Below are positions 8,812 to 15,735 of a DNA stretch of 40,385 nt, piece by piece. Both the position numbers and the translations under genes were made by a program. How positions within the stretch are numbered: position 1 is the stretch's first letter; each line of letters starts with the position of its first letter. This DNA comes from Streptomyces sp. ISL-96. Lineage in GTDB: Bacteria; Actinomycetota; Actinomycetes; Streptomycetales; Streptomycetaceae. The notes beneath the pieces were generated by a model. It saw only the letters and a list, made by a program, of their open reading frames with translations. It was not told the DNA's origin and searched no databases. The stretch lies in assembly GCF_018614035.1 (NCBI RefSeq), contig NZ_JAGGPA010000071.1, positions 1 to 40,385 on the forward strand. The letters are read 5' to 3'.

Positions 8812-10596
8812 TCAGTTCCCTCCGGTCGTCGTGGCGAACGCGGGCTCCGGCTCCTCACCCGGCACCGTGCTGCCGGCGCCCGCCGCCTTGGCGGGCCTGA
8901 CGGCCCTGGCCGCGGCGCGCCGCTCCCGCGCCGAGGTCCAGCACCACACCGCGACCGGCGAGAGCGCGATGACCAGTGCCAGTACGGACCAGGTGCGCAT
9001 CGCCGCATGGGTGTGACCGAGGTGGAACGACGCGACCAGGGAGACGATCAGCACAGCCGCCCAGAACAGGTGGATGCGGAACGTCAGCAACCGGTCGGGG
9101 CTCGCATCGCCGCCCTTGGGCGTGACCACGAATCTGCCCCGCGTACGCAGCACCGCCGAGCCCAGCGACTTGGCGTAGATCGGCGCGCAGAGCGCGGACA
9201 TCGCCATGCCGGCGAGGCCGCCGGAGCCTGCCGGCTCGTGGGGCGAGACATTGTGCCGCCTGTTCCACAGGTACAGCCCGATCTGGAGGGCCGCCGCGTC
9301 GCTGTAGAGCATCAGCCACACCGACGACGACACCTGGGTGCCGGAAGCCCCGAACCACAGGAACAGGACGCAGCTGAGGATGCCGAGCAGCCAGTTGACG
9401 GCGGTCATCGGGTAGTAGACGAGCATCAGCGTGTACGTGAGGAACCGGCCCGGCGGCACCCGCAGCGGCGCCTTCCAGAACTGCTTGAACAGCGTCTCGT
9501 ACGTCCCGCGCGACCACCGCAGCTGCTGGGTGAAGAAGTCGGTCCAGGAGGCCGGTCCCTCTCCGACGGCCAGCACGTCCGGGGTGTAGACGGACCGCCA
9601 GAACCGCCCGGTCTCGCGGTTCTTCCTGCGGTGCAGCTCGAAGCCGGTGGCCATGTCCTCGGTGATGGAGTCGTACAGGCCGCCGACCTGCTTGAGGGCC
9701 CTGACGCGTACGACGTTGTTGGTGCCGACGAACATGGGCGCGCCGTAGCGGTTGCCGGCGCGCTGGATCAGGGCGTGGAAGAGGAACTGCTGCGACTCCG
9801 CGGCCTTGGTGACGCACTTCTCGTAGTTGCCGTACACCTGCGGCCCGACGACGAAGGCGATGTCCGGGTCGCGGAAGTAACCGAGCATCCGCTCAAGGAA
9901 GTTGGTCAGCGGCACGTGGTCGGTGTCGACGGAGGCGAAGAAGTCGTAGGCGTCGCCGTGCATGGCCAGCCAGGCGTTGTAGTTGCCGTGCTTGGTCTTC
10001 GCCCGGTGCGGGCCCTTCTTGGTGTTCCACTCCGGTACACCGCTGCGGCTGAAGTGCCGTACGCCCAGCTCCGCGCAGAGCGCCCGGGCCTGCTCGTCGT
10101 TGCCCTCGTCGAGGAGCCAGATGTCGAGCGGCCCGTCGTGGCGGAGTGCGACCGCGCCTTCGAGCGTGGCCCGCACCATGGACAGGGCTTCCTTGCCCGG
10201 TACGTACGTCGTGAGGAACGCGACCCGGGTCCCCGGCTCGGGCGTCACCGGCACCGGGTCCCTGGCGACCATCGTGGCGTGTGCGATCGACACCACGTTG
10301 ACCAGCATGAAGAACATGATCAGGCCGATCGAGACCAGCATCACCATGTCGAGATGGACCAGCCACCGGTCGCCGCCCTCGCGTTCGGTCCAGTGTGTGG
10401 GCCAGACGAGGTAGACCAGCAGGAGCGCCGAGAGCAGCGGAGCCAGCGTCATCAGCAGGACGGCGCGTATTCGGTGCGGTTCCTGCGCCATCAGGCTCCG
10501 GTACTGAACCCGGTACGGGCGGGTGCCGGGGTCGGTCATCGGCCCGGCGAGCCGGCTGTGGGTGTCGTAGTCGTAGTCGTAGCCGTCCGGCCGCAC
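8812..10596 (-). CDS. cslA: CslA cellulose-synthase-like glycosyltransferase (GT2)
   Basis: A processive family-2 glycosyltransferase of about 594 residues that makes a beta-glucan at the growing hyphal tip. It has two N-terminal membrane segments (about 45-64 and 84-104). The catalytic motifs follow in order: Asp163 (LLDEG), the DTD at 224-226, the TED at 312-314 and QxxRW at 357-361. Several C-terminal membrane segments follow. I prefer GTG at 10596, which has GGGAGG four bases upstream; an ATG at 10635 would add 13 residues without a clear ribosome site. It is the first gene of a coupled cslA-glxA operon. In S. coelicolor CslA is known to interact with DivIVA at the tip. Confidence 0.92.
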   Translation of the reverse strand: MRPDGYDYDYDTHSRLAGPMTDPGTRPYRVQYRSLMAQEPHRIRAVLLMTLAPLLSALLLVYLVWPTHWTEREGGDRWLVHLDMVMLVSIGLIMFFMLVNVVSIAHATMVARDPVPVTPEPGTRVAFLTTYVPGKEALSMVRATLEGAVALRHDGPLDIWLLDEGNDEQARALCAELGVRHFSRSGVPEWNTKKGPHRAKTKHGNYNAWLAMHGDAYDFFASVDTDHVPLTNFLERMLGYFRDPDIAFVVGPQVYGNYEKCVTKAAESQQFLFHALIQRAGNRYGAPMFVGTNNVVRVRALKQVGGLYDSITEDMATGFELHRRKNRETGRFWRSVYTPDVLAVGEGPASWTDFFTQQLRWSRGTYETLFKQFWKAPLRVPPGRFLTYTLMLVYYPMTAVNWLLGILSCVLFLWFGASGTQVSSSVWLMLYSDAAALQIGLYLWNRRHNVSPHEPAGSGGLAGMAMSALCAPIYAKSLGSAVLRTRGRFVVTPKGGDASPDRLLTFRIHLFWAAVLIVSLVASFHLGHTHAAMRTWSVLALVIALSPVAVWCWTSARERRAAARAVRPAKAAGAGSTVPGEEPEPAFATTTGGN

Positions 10597-10711
10597 TGTG
10601 CCTCCCGCAGTCGAGGGCGTTCGATACCCCCACATAAGAGGACATTTGGCGGCGTGTCGAACCGGGTCGTCCGAGCGGGCGGTTTTTGGCGTCCGGCCGT
10701 TTGAACGACGA

Positions 10712-10743
10712 AGCCCCCGACCGCGCGGTGGCGGTCGGGGGCT
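10712..10743 (-). terminator. strong intrinsic terminator
   Basis: A perfect 13-bp stem, AGCCCCCGACCGC and its complement, with a 6-base loop. It lies 37 bases past the stop of the leftward gene ending at 10781 and protects the cslA promoter from read-through. Confidence 0.85.
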
Positions 10744-10780
10744 GTCGGCACATCAGGTCAAGACCGAACCGGGCGCCGGA

Positions 10781-11074
10781 TCAGGCACCGAGGTGGCGCT
10801 CCACCGTCTCGACCTTGGAGGTCAGGCCGTCGGTGACACCGGGCCGGATGTCGGCCTTCAGGACCAGCGATACGCGCGGGGCGCGCGCCTCGACGGCGGC
10901 GACGGCGCGCTTGACGACGTCCATCACCTCGTCCCACTCACCCTCGATCGAGGTGAACATGGCGTCGGTACGGTTGGGCAGCCCGGACTCGCGCACCACG
11001 CGCACCGCGTCGGCGACGTACTCCCCGACATCCTCACCGACGCCCAGCGGACTGACGGAGAAGGCGACGATCAT
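10781..11074 (-). CDS. MTH1187 family thiamine-binding-like protein
   Basis: A 97-residue protein of the MTH1187/YkoF-like (DUF77) family, which form ferredoxin-like dimers or tetramers; some members bind thiamine. The sequence opens MIVAFSVSPLG, has the central RTDAMFTSIEGEWDEVM segment and ends with VSLVLKADIRPG, all typical. Its ATG overlaps the stop of the upstream DUF3817 gene by four bases (ATGA), so the two form an operon. No thiamine pathway gene is nearby, so the ligand is unproven. Confidence 0.85.
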   Translation of the reverse strand: MIVAFSVSPLGVGEDVGEYVADAVRVVRESGLPNRTDAMFTSIEGEWDEVMDVVKRAVAAVEARAPRVSLVLKADIRPGVTDGLTSKVETVERHLGA

Positions 11075-11418
11075 GCGCCGACCACGCCCTCCTTGCGGGC
11101 GCGGGCGGCAATGACGCCCGCCTCCTCGTCACGCTTGAGGAGCTTCTCGCCGTACAGGCCGCCGAACGGCAGCACCGCGAGGACGACGAAAAGAGCGACG
11201 CGGGTGACCGGCCACTTCGCCCGGTACCACACGTCCGCGAGCAGCACGAGGTACAGGATGAACAGCACGGCGTGCAGGATCCCGAGCGGCATCACCAGGT
11301 CGATGTCCGAGATTCGACTGAGCAGCGACCCGAAGATCAGGAGCGCGGGGAACGAGAGCGCCTCGGGCAAGGAGATGAGGCGGAGCCGGTGGAGAGCGCT
11401 GGCGGTCTTGATGTCCAC
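11071..11418 (-). CDS. DUF3817 family small membrane protein
   Basis: A 115-residue integral membrane protein with three hydrophobic segments (about residues 13-33, 41-62 and 69-88) and a charged C-terminus. The middle ILHAVLFILYLVLLADVWYR resembles the HGVLFIIYVVFAFDLGTK segment of the DUF3817 protein at 2211-2537, marking them as paralogues. The start is GTG at 11418 with no obvious ribosome site. It is coupled to the thiamine-binding-like gene and diverges from the AIM24 genes. Confidence 0.8.
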   Translation of the reverse strand: MDIKTASALHRLRLISLPEALSFPALLIFGSLLSRISDIDLVMPLGILHAVLFILYLVLLADVWYRAKWPVTRVALFVVLAVLPFGGLYGEKLLKRDEEAGVIAARARKEGVVGA

Positions 11419-11513
11419 GGAGGGGCAACCTTCGTCGTCGCGGAAACAGTCGTCGATCTTGTGAATGGAAGCACAAGCTCACGCCCATTGTGGCAGCCCG
11501 CTCTGCGACCCCT

Positions 11514-11541
11514 TTGTCAGGGTCGGGGTCCCAGGTACCGT
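11514..11541 (+). promoter_or_regulatory. candidate promoter for a leaderless AIM24 transcript
   Basis: TTGTCA at 11514-11519, a 16-base gap and TACCGT at 11536-11541 form a plausible housekeeping promoter. Only seven bases separate the -10 from the GTG start at 11549, so the message probably begins at the start codon. Confidence 0.55.
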
Positions 11542-11548
11542 CACCCAC

Positions 11549-12187
11549 GTGGCTCAGTTCCGACTCCAAGGCAGCAAGGTGCTCGCCGTCGACATGACCG
11601 GCGACGCCGTCAAAGCGAAAAACGGCTCGATGGTCGCGTACGACGGCCAGATGGCCTTCAAGAAGATGTCCGGCGGCGGTGAGGGCATGCGCGGCATGGT
11701 GACCCGCCGCCTGACCGGTGAGCAGCTGACCGTGATGGAGGTGAAGGGCCACGGCACGTGCTATTTCGCCGACCGGGCGAGCGAGATCAACCTCGTATCG
11801 CTCCACGGCGACAAGCTGTACGTCGAATCCAGCAATCTCCTGTGTACGGACGCGGGCCTGCGCACCGGCACCTCCTTCACCGGGCTGCGCGGCGGCGCGA
11901 CCGGCAACGGCCTGTTCACCACGACCGTGGAAGGCACCGGCCAGGCGGCGATCATGTCCGACGGCCCGGCGGTCGTCCTGCGCGTCTCGGCCCAGTACCC
12001 GCTCCAGGTCGACCCCGGCGCGTACATCGCGCACCAGGGCAACCTCCAGCAGCACTTCCAGTCAGGCGTGAACTTTCGCACGCTGATCGGCGAGGGCTCG
12101 GGCGAGGCGTTCCAGATCCGTTTCGAGGGCGAGGGTCTCGTCTACGTGCAGCCGAGCGAGCGCAACACCGTCGGGGGCGACGTCTGA
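11549..12187 (+). CDS. AIM24 family protein (first of three)
   Basis: A 212-residue AIM24/DUF124 beta-sandwich protein. The start VAQFRLQGSKVLAVDM at GTG 11549 gives the family N-terminus. An upstream ATG at 11465 adds a cysteine-rich stretch that runs through the promoter, so I reject it. Family features include YDGQMAFKKMSGG, a long glycine-punctuated repeat (GNGLFTTTVEGTGQA) and the C-terminal GEGSGEAFQIRFEGEGLVYVQ. Bacterial AIM24 proteins have no settled function; they often sit in pairs or triplets as here. Its stop overlaps the next ATG by one base (TGATG), so translation is coupled. Confidence 0.88.
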   Translation: MAQFRLQGSKVLAVDMTGDAVKAKNGSMVAYDGQMAFKKMSGGGEGMRGMVTRRLTGEQLTVMEVKGHGTCYFADRASEINLVSLHGDKLYVESSNLLCTDAGLRTGTSFTGLRGGATGNGLFTTTVEGTGQAAIMSDGPAVVLRVSAQYPLQVDPGAYIAHQGNLQQHFQSGVNFRTLIGEGSGEAFQIRFEGEGLVYVQPSERNTVGGDV

Positions 12188-12837
12188 TGCCGTTCCGCGA
12201 GATCAATTCGAGGATGGTCGAGGCGCGGGTCGCGCCCGGCCAGAAGATGTTCAGCCAGCGCGGCGCGATGCTCGCGTACCAGGGCGACGTCTCCTTCACC
12301 CCCAACATCCAGGGCGGCCAGGGCGGCGTGATGTCCATGATCGGCCGCCGGGTCGCGAACGAGTCGACCCCGCTCATGACGGTCGAGGGCTCAGGCACGG
12401 TGATGTTCGGCCACGGCGGCCACCACATCCAGGTGATCAACCTGACCGGCGACACCCTCTGCGTGGAGGCGGACCGCCTGCTGGCCTTCGACGGCACCCT
12501 CACCCAGGGCACGATGTTCATGGGCTCGCAGGGCGGCGTCATGGGCATGGTGCGCGGCCAGGTGACCGGCCAGGGCCTGTTCACCACCACGCTCAAGGGC
12601 CACGGCGCGGTGGCGGTCATGGCGCACGGCGGAGTGATCGAGATCCCCATCACACCCCAGCGGCCGATTCACGTCGACCCGCAGGCGTACGTCGCGCACC
12701 ACGGCGACGTACGCAACAAGCTCTCCACCGCGCTCGGCTGGCGAGACATGGTGGGACGCGGTTCGGGCGAGGCGTTCCAGCTGGAGCTGTCCGGCAGCGG
12801 CGCGGTGTACGTACAGGCCTCGGAGGAAAAGCTTTGA
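12187..12837 (+). CDS. AIM24 family protein (second of three)
   Basis: A 216-residue paralogue of the preceding gene, with matching blocks MFSQRGAMLAYQGDVSF, GQGLFTTTLKGHGAVAV, VDPQAYVAHHGD and the C-terminal GRGSGEAFQLELSGSGAVYVQ. Its TGA stop (12835-12837) lies inside the right end of the inserted TnpB element. In the reconstructed uninterrupted sequence the end would read AAG CTG TGA instead of AAG CTT TGA, so the protein is unchanged by the insertion. Function is unknown; it probably acts together with its two paralogues. Confidence 0.88.
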   Translation: MPFREINSRMVEARVAPGQKMFSQRGAMLAYQGDVSFTPNIQGGQGGVMSMIGRRVANESTPLMTVEGSGTVMFGHGGHHIQVINLTGDTLCVEADRLLAFDGTLTQGTMFMGSQGGVMGMVRGQVTGQGLFTTTLKGHGAVAVMAHGGVIEIPITPQRPIHVDPQAYVAHHGDVRNKLSTALGWRDMVGRGSGEAFQLELSGSGAVYVQASEEKL

Positions 12838-12990
12838 ATCCTCCCCTTCCTGAAGGGAGGGGGATTCCTGGCTCAGGCCGCCTTCTGGAGCAGCGCTCCA
12901 GGAGGTCTTCCGCCATCAGCACCAGCCGGGTTGAGACCAGCCCGGACGAGCATTACGCGTGCGGAGTTCTTGTCCCGTGGGGACACGGTT
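12834..12990 (-). ncRNA. candidate TnpB guide RNA (reRNA/omega RNA) scaffold
   Basis: In TnpB elements the guide RNA covers the 3' end of tnpB and the right end, with the guide read from the flanking DNA. Here that scaffold would end at 12834, include the 12836-12867 hairpin and overlap the last ~115 bases of tnpB. The guide would then be the complement of 12833 downward, inside the second AIM24 gene. The 5' boundary is a guess; no transcript has been observed. Confidence 0.4.
12836..12867. repeat. right-end subterminal hairpin of the TnpB element
   Basis: GAATCC and GGATTC flank C-rich and G-rich arms around a TGAA loop, forming a near-perfect palindrome between the tnpB stop and the element end. 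Position and shape match IS200/IS605 right ends. Confidence 0.8.
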
Positions 12991-14093
12991 CCGCACGCGG
13001 TGCAGGTGTAAGTGCGCTCACCCAGCGGCAGTGCGTGCTTGGCTCTCGCATCGCATTGGCCGCAGTCCATAGTGGTGTGCGCGGGGTGTACGAGACGGAT
13101 GTCCCGCCCATGCTTACGGCCCATCTCGGTCAGAGCGGCCTTGGTGGCGCCGATGGCGGCGTCAGCGGCCTTGCGGGCCATGGTGGTCTTGGCGAGGAAC
13201 TTCGGACGGAAGTCCTCGACAGCGATGGCGTCGTGGTCGCGGACAACCTTCTTGGCCCACTGGCGGCCGGTGTCCTCACGCTGCCTCGCGACTTTTTTGT
13301 ATGCCTTCGCCCGCAGTTTCTTCGCCTCGCGGTAGCCCTTCGATCCGGGCCGGCCCTTCTTCGGCATGCGACGGGCCATCATCCGGTCGTACCGGGTCAG
13401 CTTCATCTGGGCCTTCTTGCCATGCTCGGCGTGCGGCAGGTCGTGGGCGTCGGACGTGGTGGTCGCGGTCTCCTTCACGCCCCAGTCGACGCCCAGTGCG
13501 TGGCCGGTCTCCGGCAGGGGCTGGACCTGGGCGGGGACGACGAACGAGCAGTACCAATGCCCGAGGCTGTCCTGGTACAGGCGCACCGAGGACGGCTCAG
13601 GCGGCAATTTCCGCGACCACACCACCGCCACGACGATGCCACCCGCCAGGTGCAGCCGGCCGTCCTTCAACCGGAACCCGCGCTTGGTGTAGTCGAGGGT
13701 CGGCAGTGCCTCGCGTTTGGATTTCCACTTCGGCATCCCGGCCCGGCGCGCCATGGGCAGGCGCTCTGTGATGTCCTTCTGCGCCTTGGCGCGAGAGCGG
13801 CCGAAGTCGCGGATGATCTGCTGCTGAGGAACCGATGAGCCCTCACGCAGCCACGGCGTACGGGCGCGGGCTTCGGTCAGCATCCTGTCGAGCTGAGCCG
13901 GGCCGCACGTGGCCTTCTGGCCGGTGGACTTGTTGTGCAGGTGTACGGCCTTGGACTTGGCGACGCATTCGTTCCACACCCAGCGGCATCGGTCCCACTC
14001 CGCCGCCAGGGCGGCGCGGGCGGTGGACGACACGCGCAGCCGGTAGGTGTATCGGGCATGCCCGGCCTCCGCAGCCGCCGTCACCTGCGCCAT
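12873..14093 (-). CDS. tnpB: TnpB RNA-guided nuclease of IS605/IS1341 type
   Basis: A 406-residue TnpB, the family ancestral to Cas12. The RuvC-like catalytic residues are all present: Asp in LGVDWGVKET, Glu in AIAVEDFRPKFL and Asp in SPRDKNSARVM. The zinc finger is intact (CGQC followed by CTAC). The helix-turn-helix/RNA-binding N-terminal half includes WDRCRWVWNECVAKSK. The ATG at 14093 has GAGGGGG just upstream and matches the family N-terminus; the frame open to 14198 adds 35 unlike residues. Known TnpB proteins use a guide RNA from the element right end to cut DNA next to a short target motif, favouring element retention. With all key residues kept this copy looks active. Confidence 0.92.
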   Translation of the reverse strand: MAQVTAAAEAGHARYTYRLRVSSTARAALAAEWDRCRWVWNECVAKSKAVHLHNKSTGQKATCGPAQLDRMLTEARARTPWLREGSSVPQQQIIRDFGRSRAKAQKDITERLPMARRAGMPKWKSKREALPTLDYTKRGFRLKDGRLHLAGGIVVAVVWSRKLPPEPSSVRLYQDSLGHWYCSFVVPAQVQPLPETGHALGVDWGVKETATTTSDAHDLPHAEHGKKAQMKLTRYDRMMARRMPKKGRPGSKGYREAKKLRAKAYKKVARQREDTGRQWAKKVVRDHDAIAVEDFRPKFLAKTTMARKAADAAIGATKAALTEMGRKHGRDIRLVHPAHTTMDCGQCDARAKHALPLGERTYTCTACGTVSPRDKNSARVMLVRAGLNPAGADGGRPPGALLQKAA

Positions 14094-14258
14094 CTCGCCC
14101 CCTCGCGACCCCGACCGGGACACTGTGCCGTCCCGAACCCCCTGAAGGACCCTATGTACGACAGCAGCACAAACGCACCCCGATTCCACGGCCACCACCC
14201 CGACCAGCGATCACAGGCACACGTGTTCGGATCACCTCGGCGATGGTGACAGCAGTAC

Positions 14259-14341
14259 GGGCGCTCCGCGCCCTGAACCGGACGCGGCGACGCTCCGCGT
14301 CGCGATACCCGGATGCGACTCCTCACCGGCGTGAACGCCGG
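14259..14341. repeat. three hairpins at the left end of the TnpB element
   Basis: Perfect hairpins lie at 14259-14273 (6-bp stem), 14287-14303 (7-bp stem) and 14326-14341 (6-bp stem, TGAA loop). The first two share the core CGCTCCGCG and a three-base loop. The outermost is the likely left-end recognition hairpin; its TGAA loop matches that of the right-end hairpin. Together they occupy the region upstream of tnpB, which has no other gene. Confidence 0.7.
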
Positions 14342-14371
14342 GCCCTCCTCGCAAGAAACAGGTGAACCCCC

Positions 14372-15151
14372 ATGCCCGCAGGCCCTGTCGTCTTCGACCC
14401 GCACACGCTCCCCTCCGACGACAATGTCAATCCGTACACCTTCTGCGTGGAGCTCAAGGGGAGCCAGTGGTTCCTGCAGAAGGGGAAGATGATCGCCTAC
14501 TACGGGCGCATCGACTTCAACGGCATCGGCCACGGCCGCTTCGACCGCCTCCTGCGCACCAGCTTCCACTCGCCGCTGCACGCGAGCGACTGGGTGGTGG
14601 CGGAGGGCCAGGGCAAGATGCTGCTCGCGGACCGGGCGTTCGACGTCAACAGCTTCGACCTCGACAACGGCAACCTCACCATCCGCTCCGGCAACCTCCT
14701 GGCGTACGAGCCGACGCTCGCGCTCAAGCAGTCGATCGTCCCCGGCTTCCTCACCCTCATCGGTACGGGCAAGTTCGTGGCGGCCTCGAACGGCCCGGTG
14801 GTCTTCATGGAGCCGCCGATCCGCGTGGACCCGCAGGCCCTGGTGGGCTGGGCGGACTGCCCGTCCCCGTGCCACCACTACGACCACCAGTACATGGCGG
14901 GCGTCATGGGCGGGATCAGGTCACTGACCGGCATCGGCGGTACGTCGGGCGAGGAGCACCAGTTCGAGTTCGTCGGGGCCGGCACCGTGCTGCTCCAGTC
15001 CACCGAACTCCTCATGGCCGAGCAGGCCACGGGCGCCGTCCCGTCCCAGGCGGGGGTGCCCGGCGGGCATGGTGCGGGGCACGGTCAGCAGGGGGGCGCA
15101 CCGCGTCTTCCCGGTCAGCTGGGGGACCTCCAGCGTCGCTTCGGGCTGTGA
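14372..15151 (+). CDS. AIM24 family protein (third of three)
   Basis: A 259-residue AIM24 protein, longer than its two neighbours. The core is recognisable (MIAYYGRIDFNG, VVAEGQGKMLLAD, GNLLAYEPTL, EFVGAGTVLLQSTE). It also has an unusual Cys163-x3-Cys167-His-His-x2-His172 cluster, CPSPCHHYDH, that could bind a metal, and a glycine/glutamine-rich C-terminal tail after residue 220. It originally followed the second AIM24 gene directly; the TnpB element now separates them. The AGGTG seven bases before the ATG is formed by the junction of element and target. Whether it is still expressed depends on read-through or a promoter in the element. Confidence 0.86.
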   Translation: MPAGPVVFDPHTLPSDDNVNPYTFCVELKGSQWFLQKGKMIAYYGRIDFNGIGHGRFDRLLRTSFHSPLHASDWVVAEGQGKMLLADRAFDVNSFDLDNGNLTIRSGNLLAYEPTLALKQSIVPGFLTLIGTGKFVAASNGPVVFMEPPIRVDPQALVGWADCPSPCHHYDHQYMAGVMGGIRSLTGIGGTSGEEHQFEFVGAGTVLLQSTELLMAEQATGAVPSQAGVPGGHGAGHGQQGGAPRLPGQLGDLQRRFGL

Positions 15152-15231
15152 GCGGTAGTCTGCGGAGTGTGACGTCGAACGTCTGCGCCCTTGTCGCGGG
15201 CTGGGCGTCACATCCCGTAACTTCGTCCAGC

Positions 15232-15252
15232 ATTCAACTTCTTAGGTAGAAT
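15232..15252. promoter_or_regulatory. candidate absC promoter and autoregulatory site
   Basis: ATTCAAC and GTAGAAT form an imperfect palindrome (6 of 7 pairs) around seven bases. The right arm contains a -10-like TAGAAT at 15247-15252, six bases before the absC ATG, so the transcript is probably leaderless. A MarR-type regulator binding here would block its own promoter. A second inverted repeat, TGTGACG and CGTCACA, flanks 15168-15212. Confidence 0.5.
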
Positions 15253-15258
15253 CCATAC

Positions 15259-15735
15259 ATGGAGACCGAGACGGCCACCCCCTGGCTGACCGATGCCGAA
15301 CAGTGCGCCTGGCGGACCTACCTGGACGCCAACAGGCTGCTGACCTATCAGCTCGAAAAGGATCTTCAGCCGTACGGGCTGACGATCAACGACTACGAGA
15401 TCCTGGTCAATCTTTCGGAGTCCAAGGAGCGCCGGCTGCGGATGAGTGACCTGGCCGCAGCCACACTCCAGTCCAAGAGCCGGCTCTCCCACCAGATCAC
15501 CCGCATGGAGAACGCGGGACTGGTCCGCAGGGAGAACTGCGAATCCGACCGCCGCGGCCTGTACGCCGTACTCACCGACCACGGCAGCGAAACGATGCAG
15601 CAGGTCGCTCCGCACCACGTGGAATCCGTACGCCGCCACTTCATCGGCATGCTCTCCCCCGAGGCACTCGCCGACATGAAGGCCGCCCTCACCCCGGTGG
15701 TCGAGCAGCTGCGAGGCAGACGAGGCAAAATCTAG
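15259..15735 (+). CDS. absC: MarR family regulator, AbsC-like
   Basis: A 158-residue MarR regulator with a canonical winged helix: RMSDLAAATLQSKSRLSHQI as helix-turn-helix, RMENAGLVRREN, and the wing CESDRRGLYAVLTDHG. Length and position beside the kinase/regulator pair and the AIM24 genes match AbsC (SCO5405 as I recall), which in S. coelicolor influences antibiotic production and a zinc-responsive cluster. That identity rests on synteny and memory; the MarR call itself is firm. It converges on the histidine kinase gene, the two TAG stops overlapping. Confidence 0.8.
   Translation: METETATPWLTDAEQCAWRTYLDANRLLTYQLEKDLQPYGLTINDYEILVNLSESKERRLRMSDLAAATLQSKSRLSHQITRMENAGLVRRENCESDRRGLYAVLTDHGSETMQQVAPHHVESVRRHFIGMLSPEALADMKAALTPVVEQLRGRRGKI

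Larger units (their letters stand above)
12834..14361. mobile_element. TnpB-only IS605/IS1341-type element in the AIM24 operon
   Basis: A 1528-bp element read leftward, with a subterminal hairpin at each end and a single gene, tnpB; no TnpA transposase is present. In tnpB orientation the left end follows TTCAC (complement of 14362-14366) and the right end closes with a hairpin then ATTCAA, like the TCAA-type right ends of IS605 elements. Joining 12833 to 14362 rebuilds a plausible operon, the second AIM24 stop followed six bases later by the third AIM24 ATG. The exact ends are inferred from this logic and could be off by a base or two. There is no target duplication, as expected for this family. 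Confidence 0.8.
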
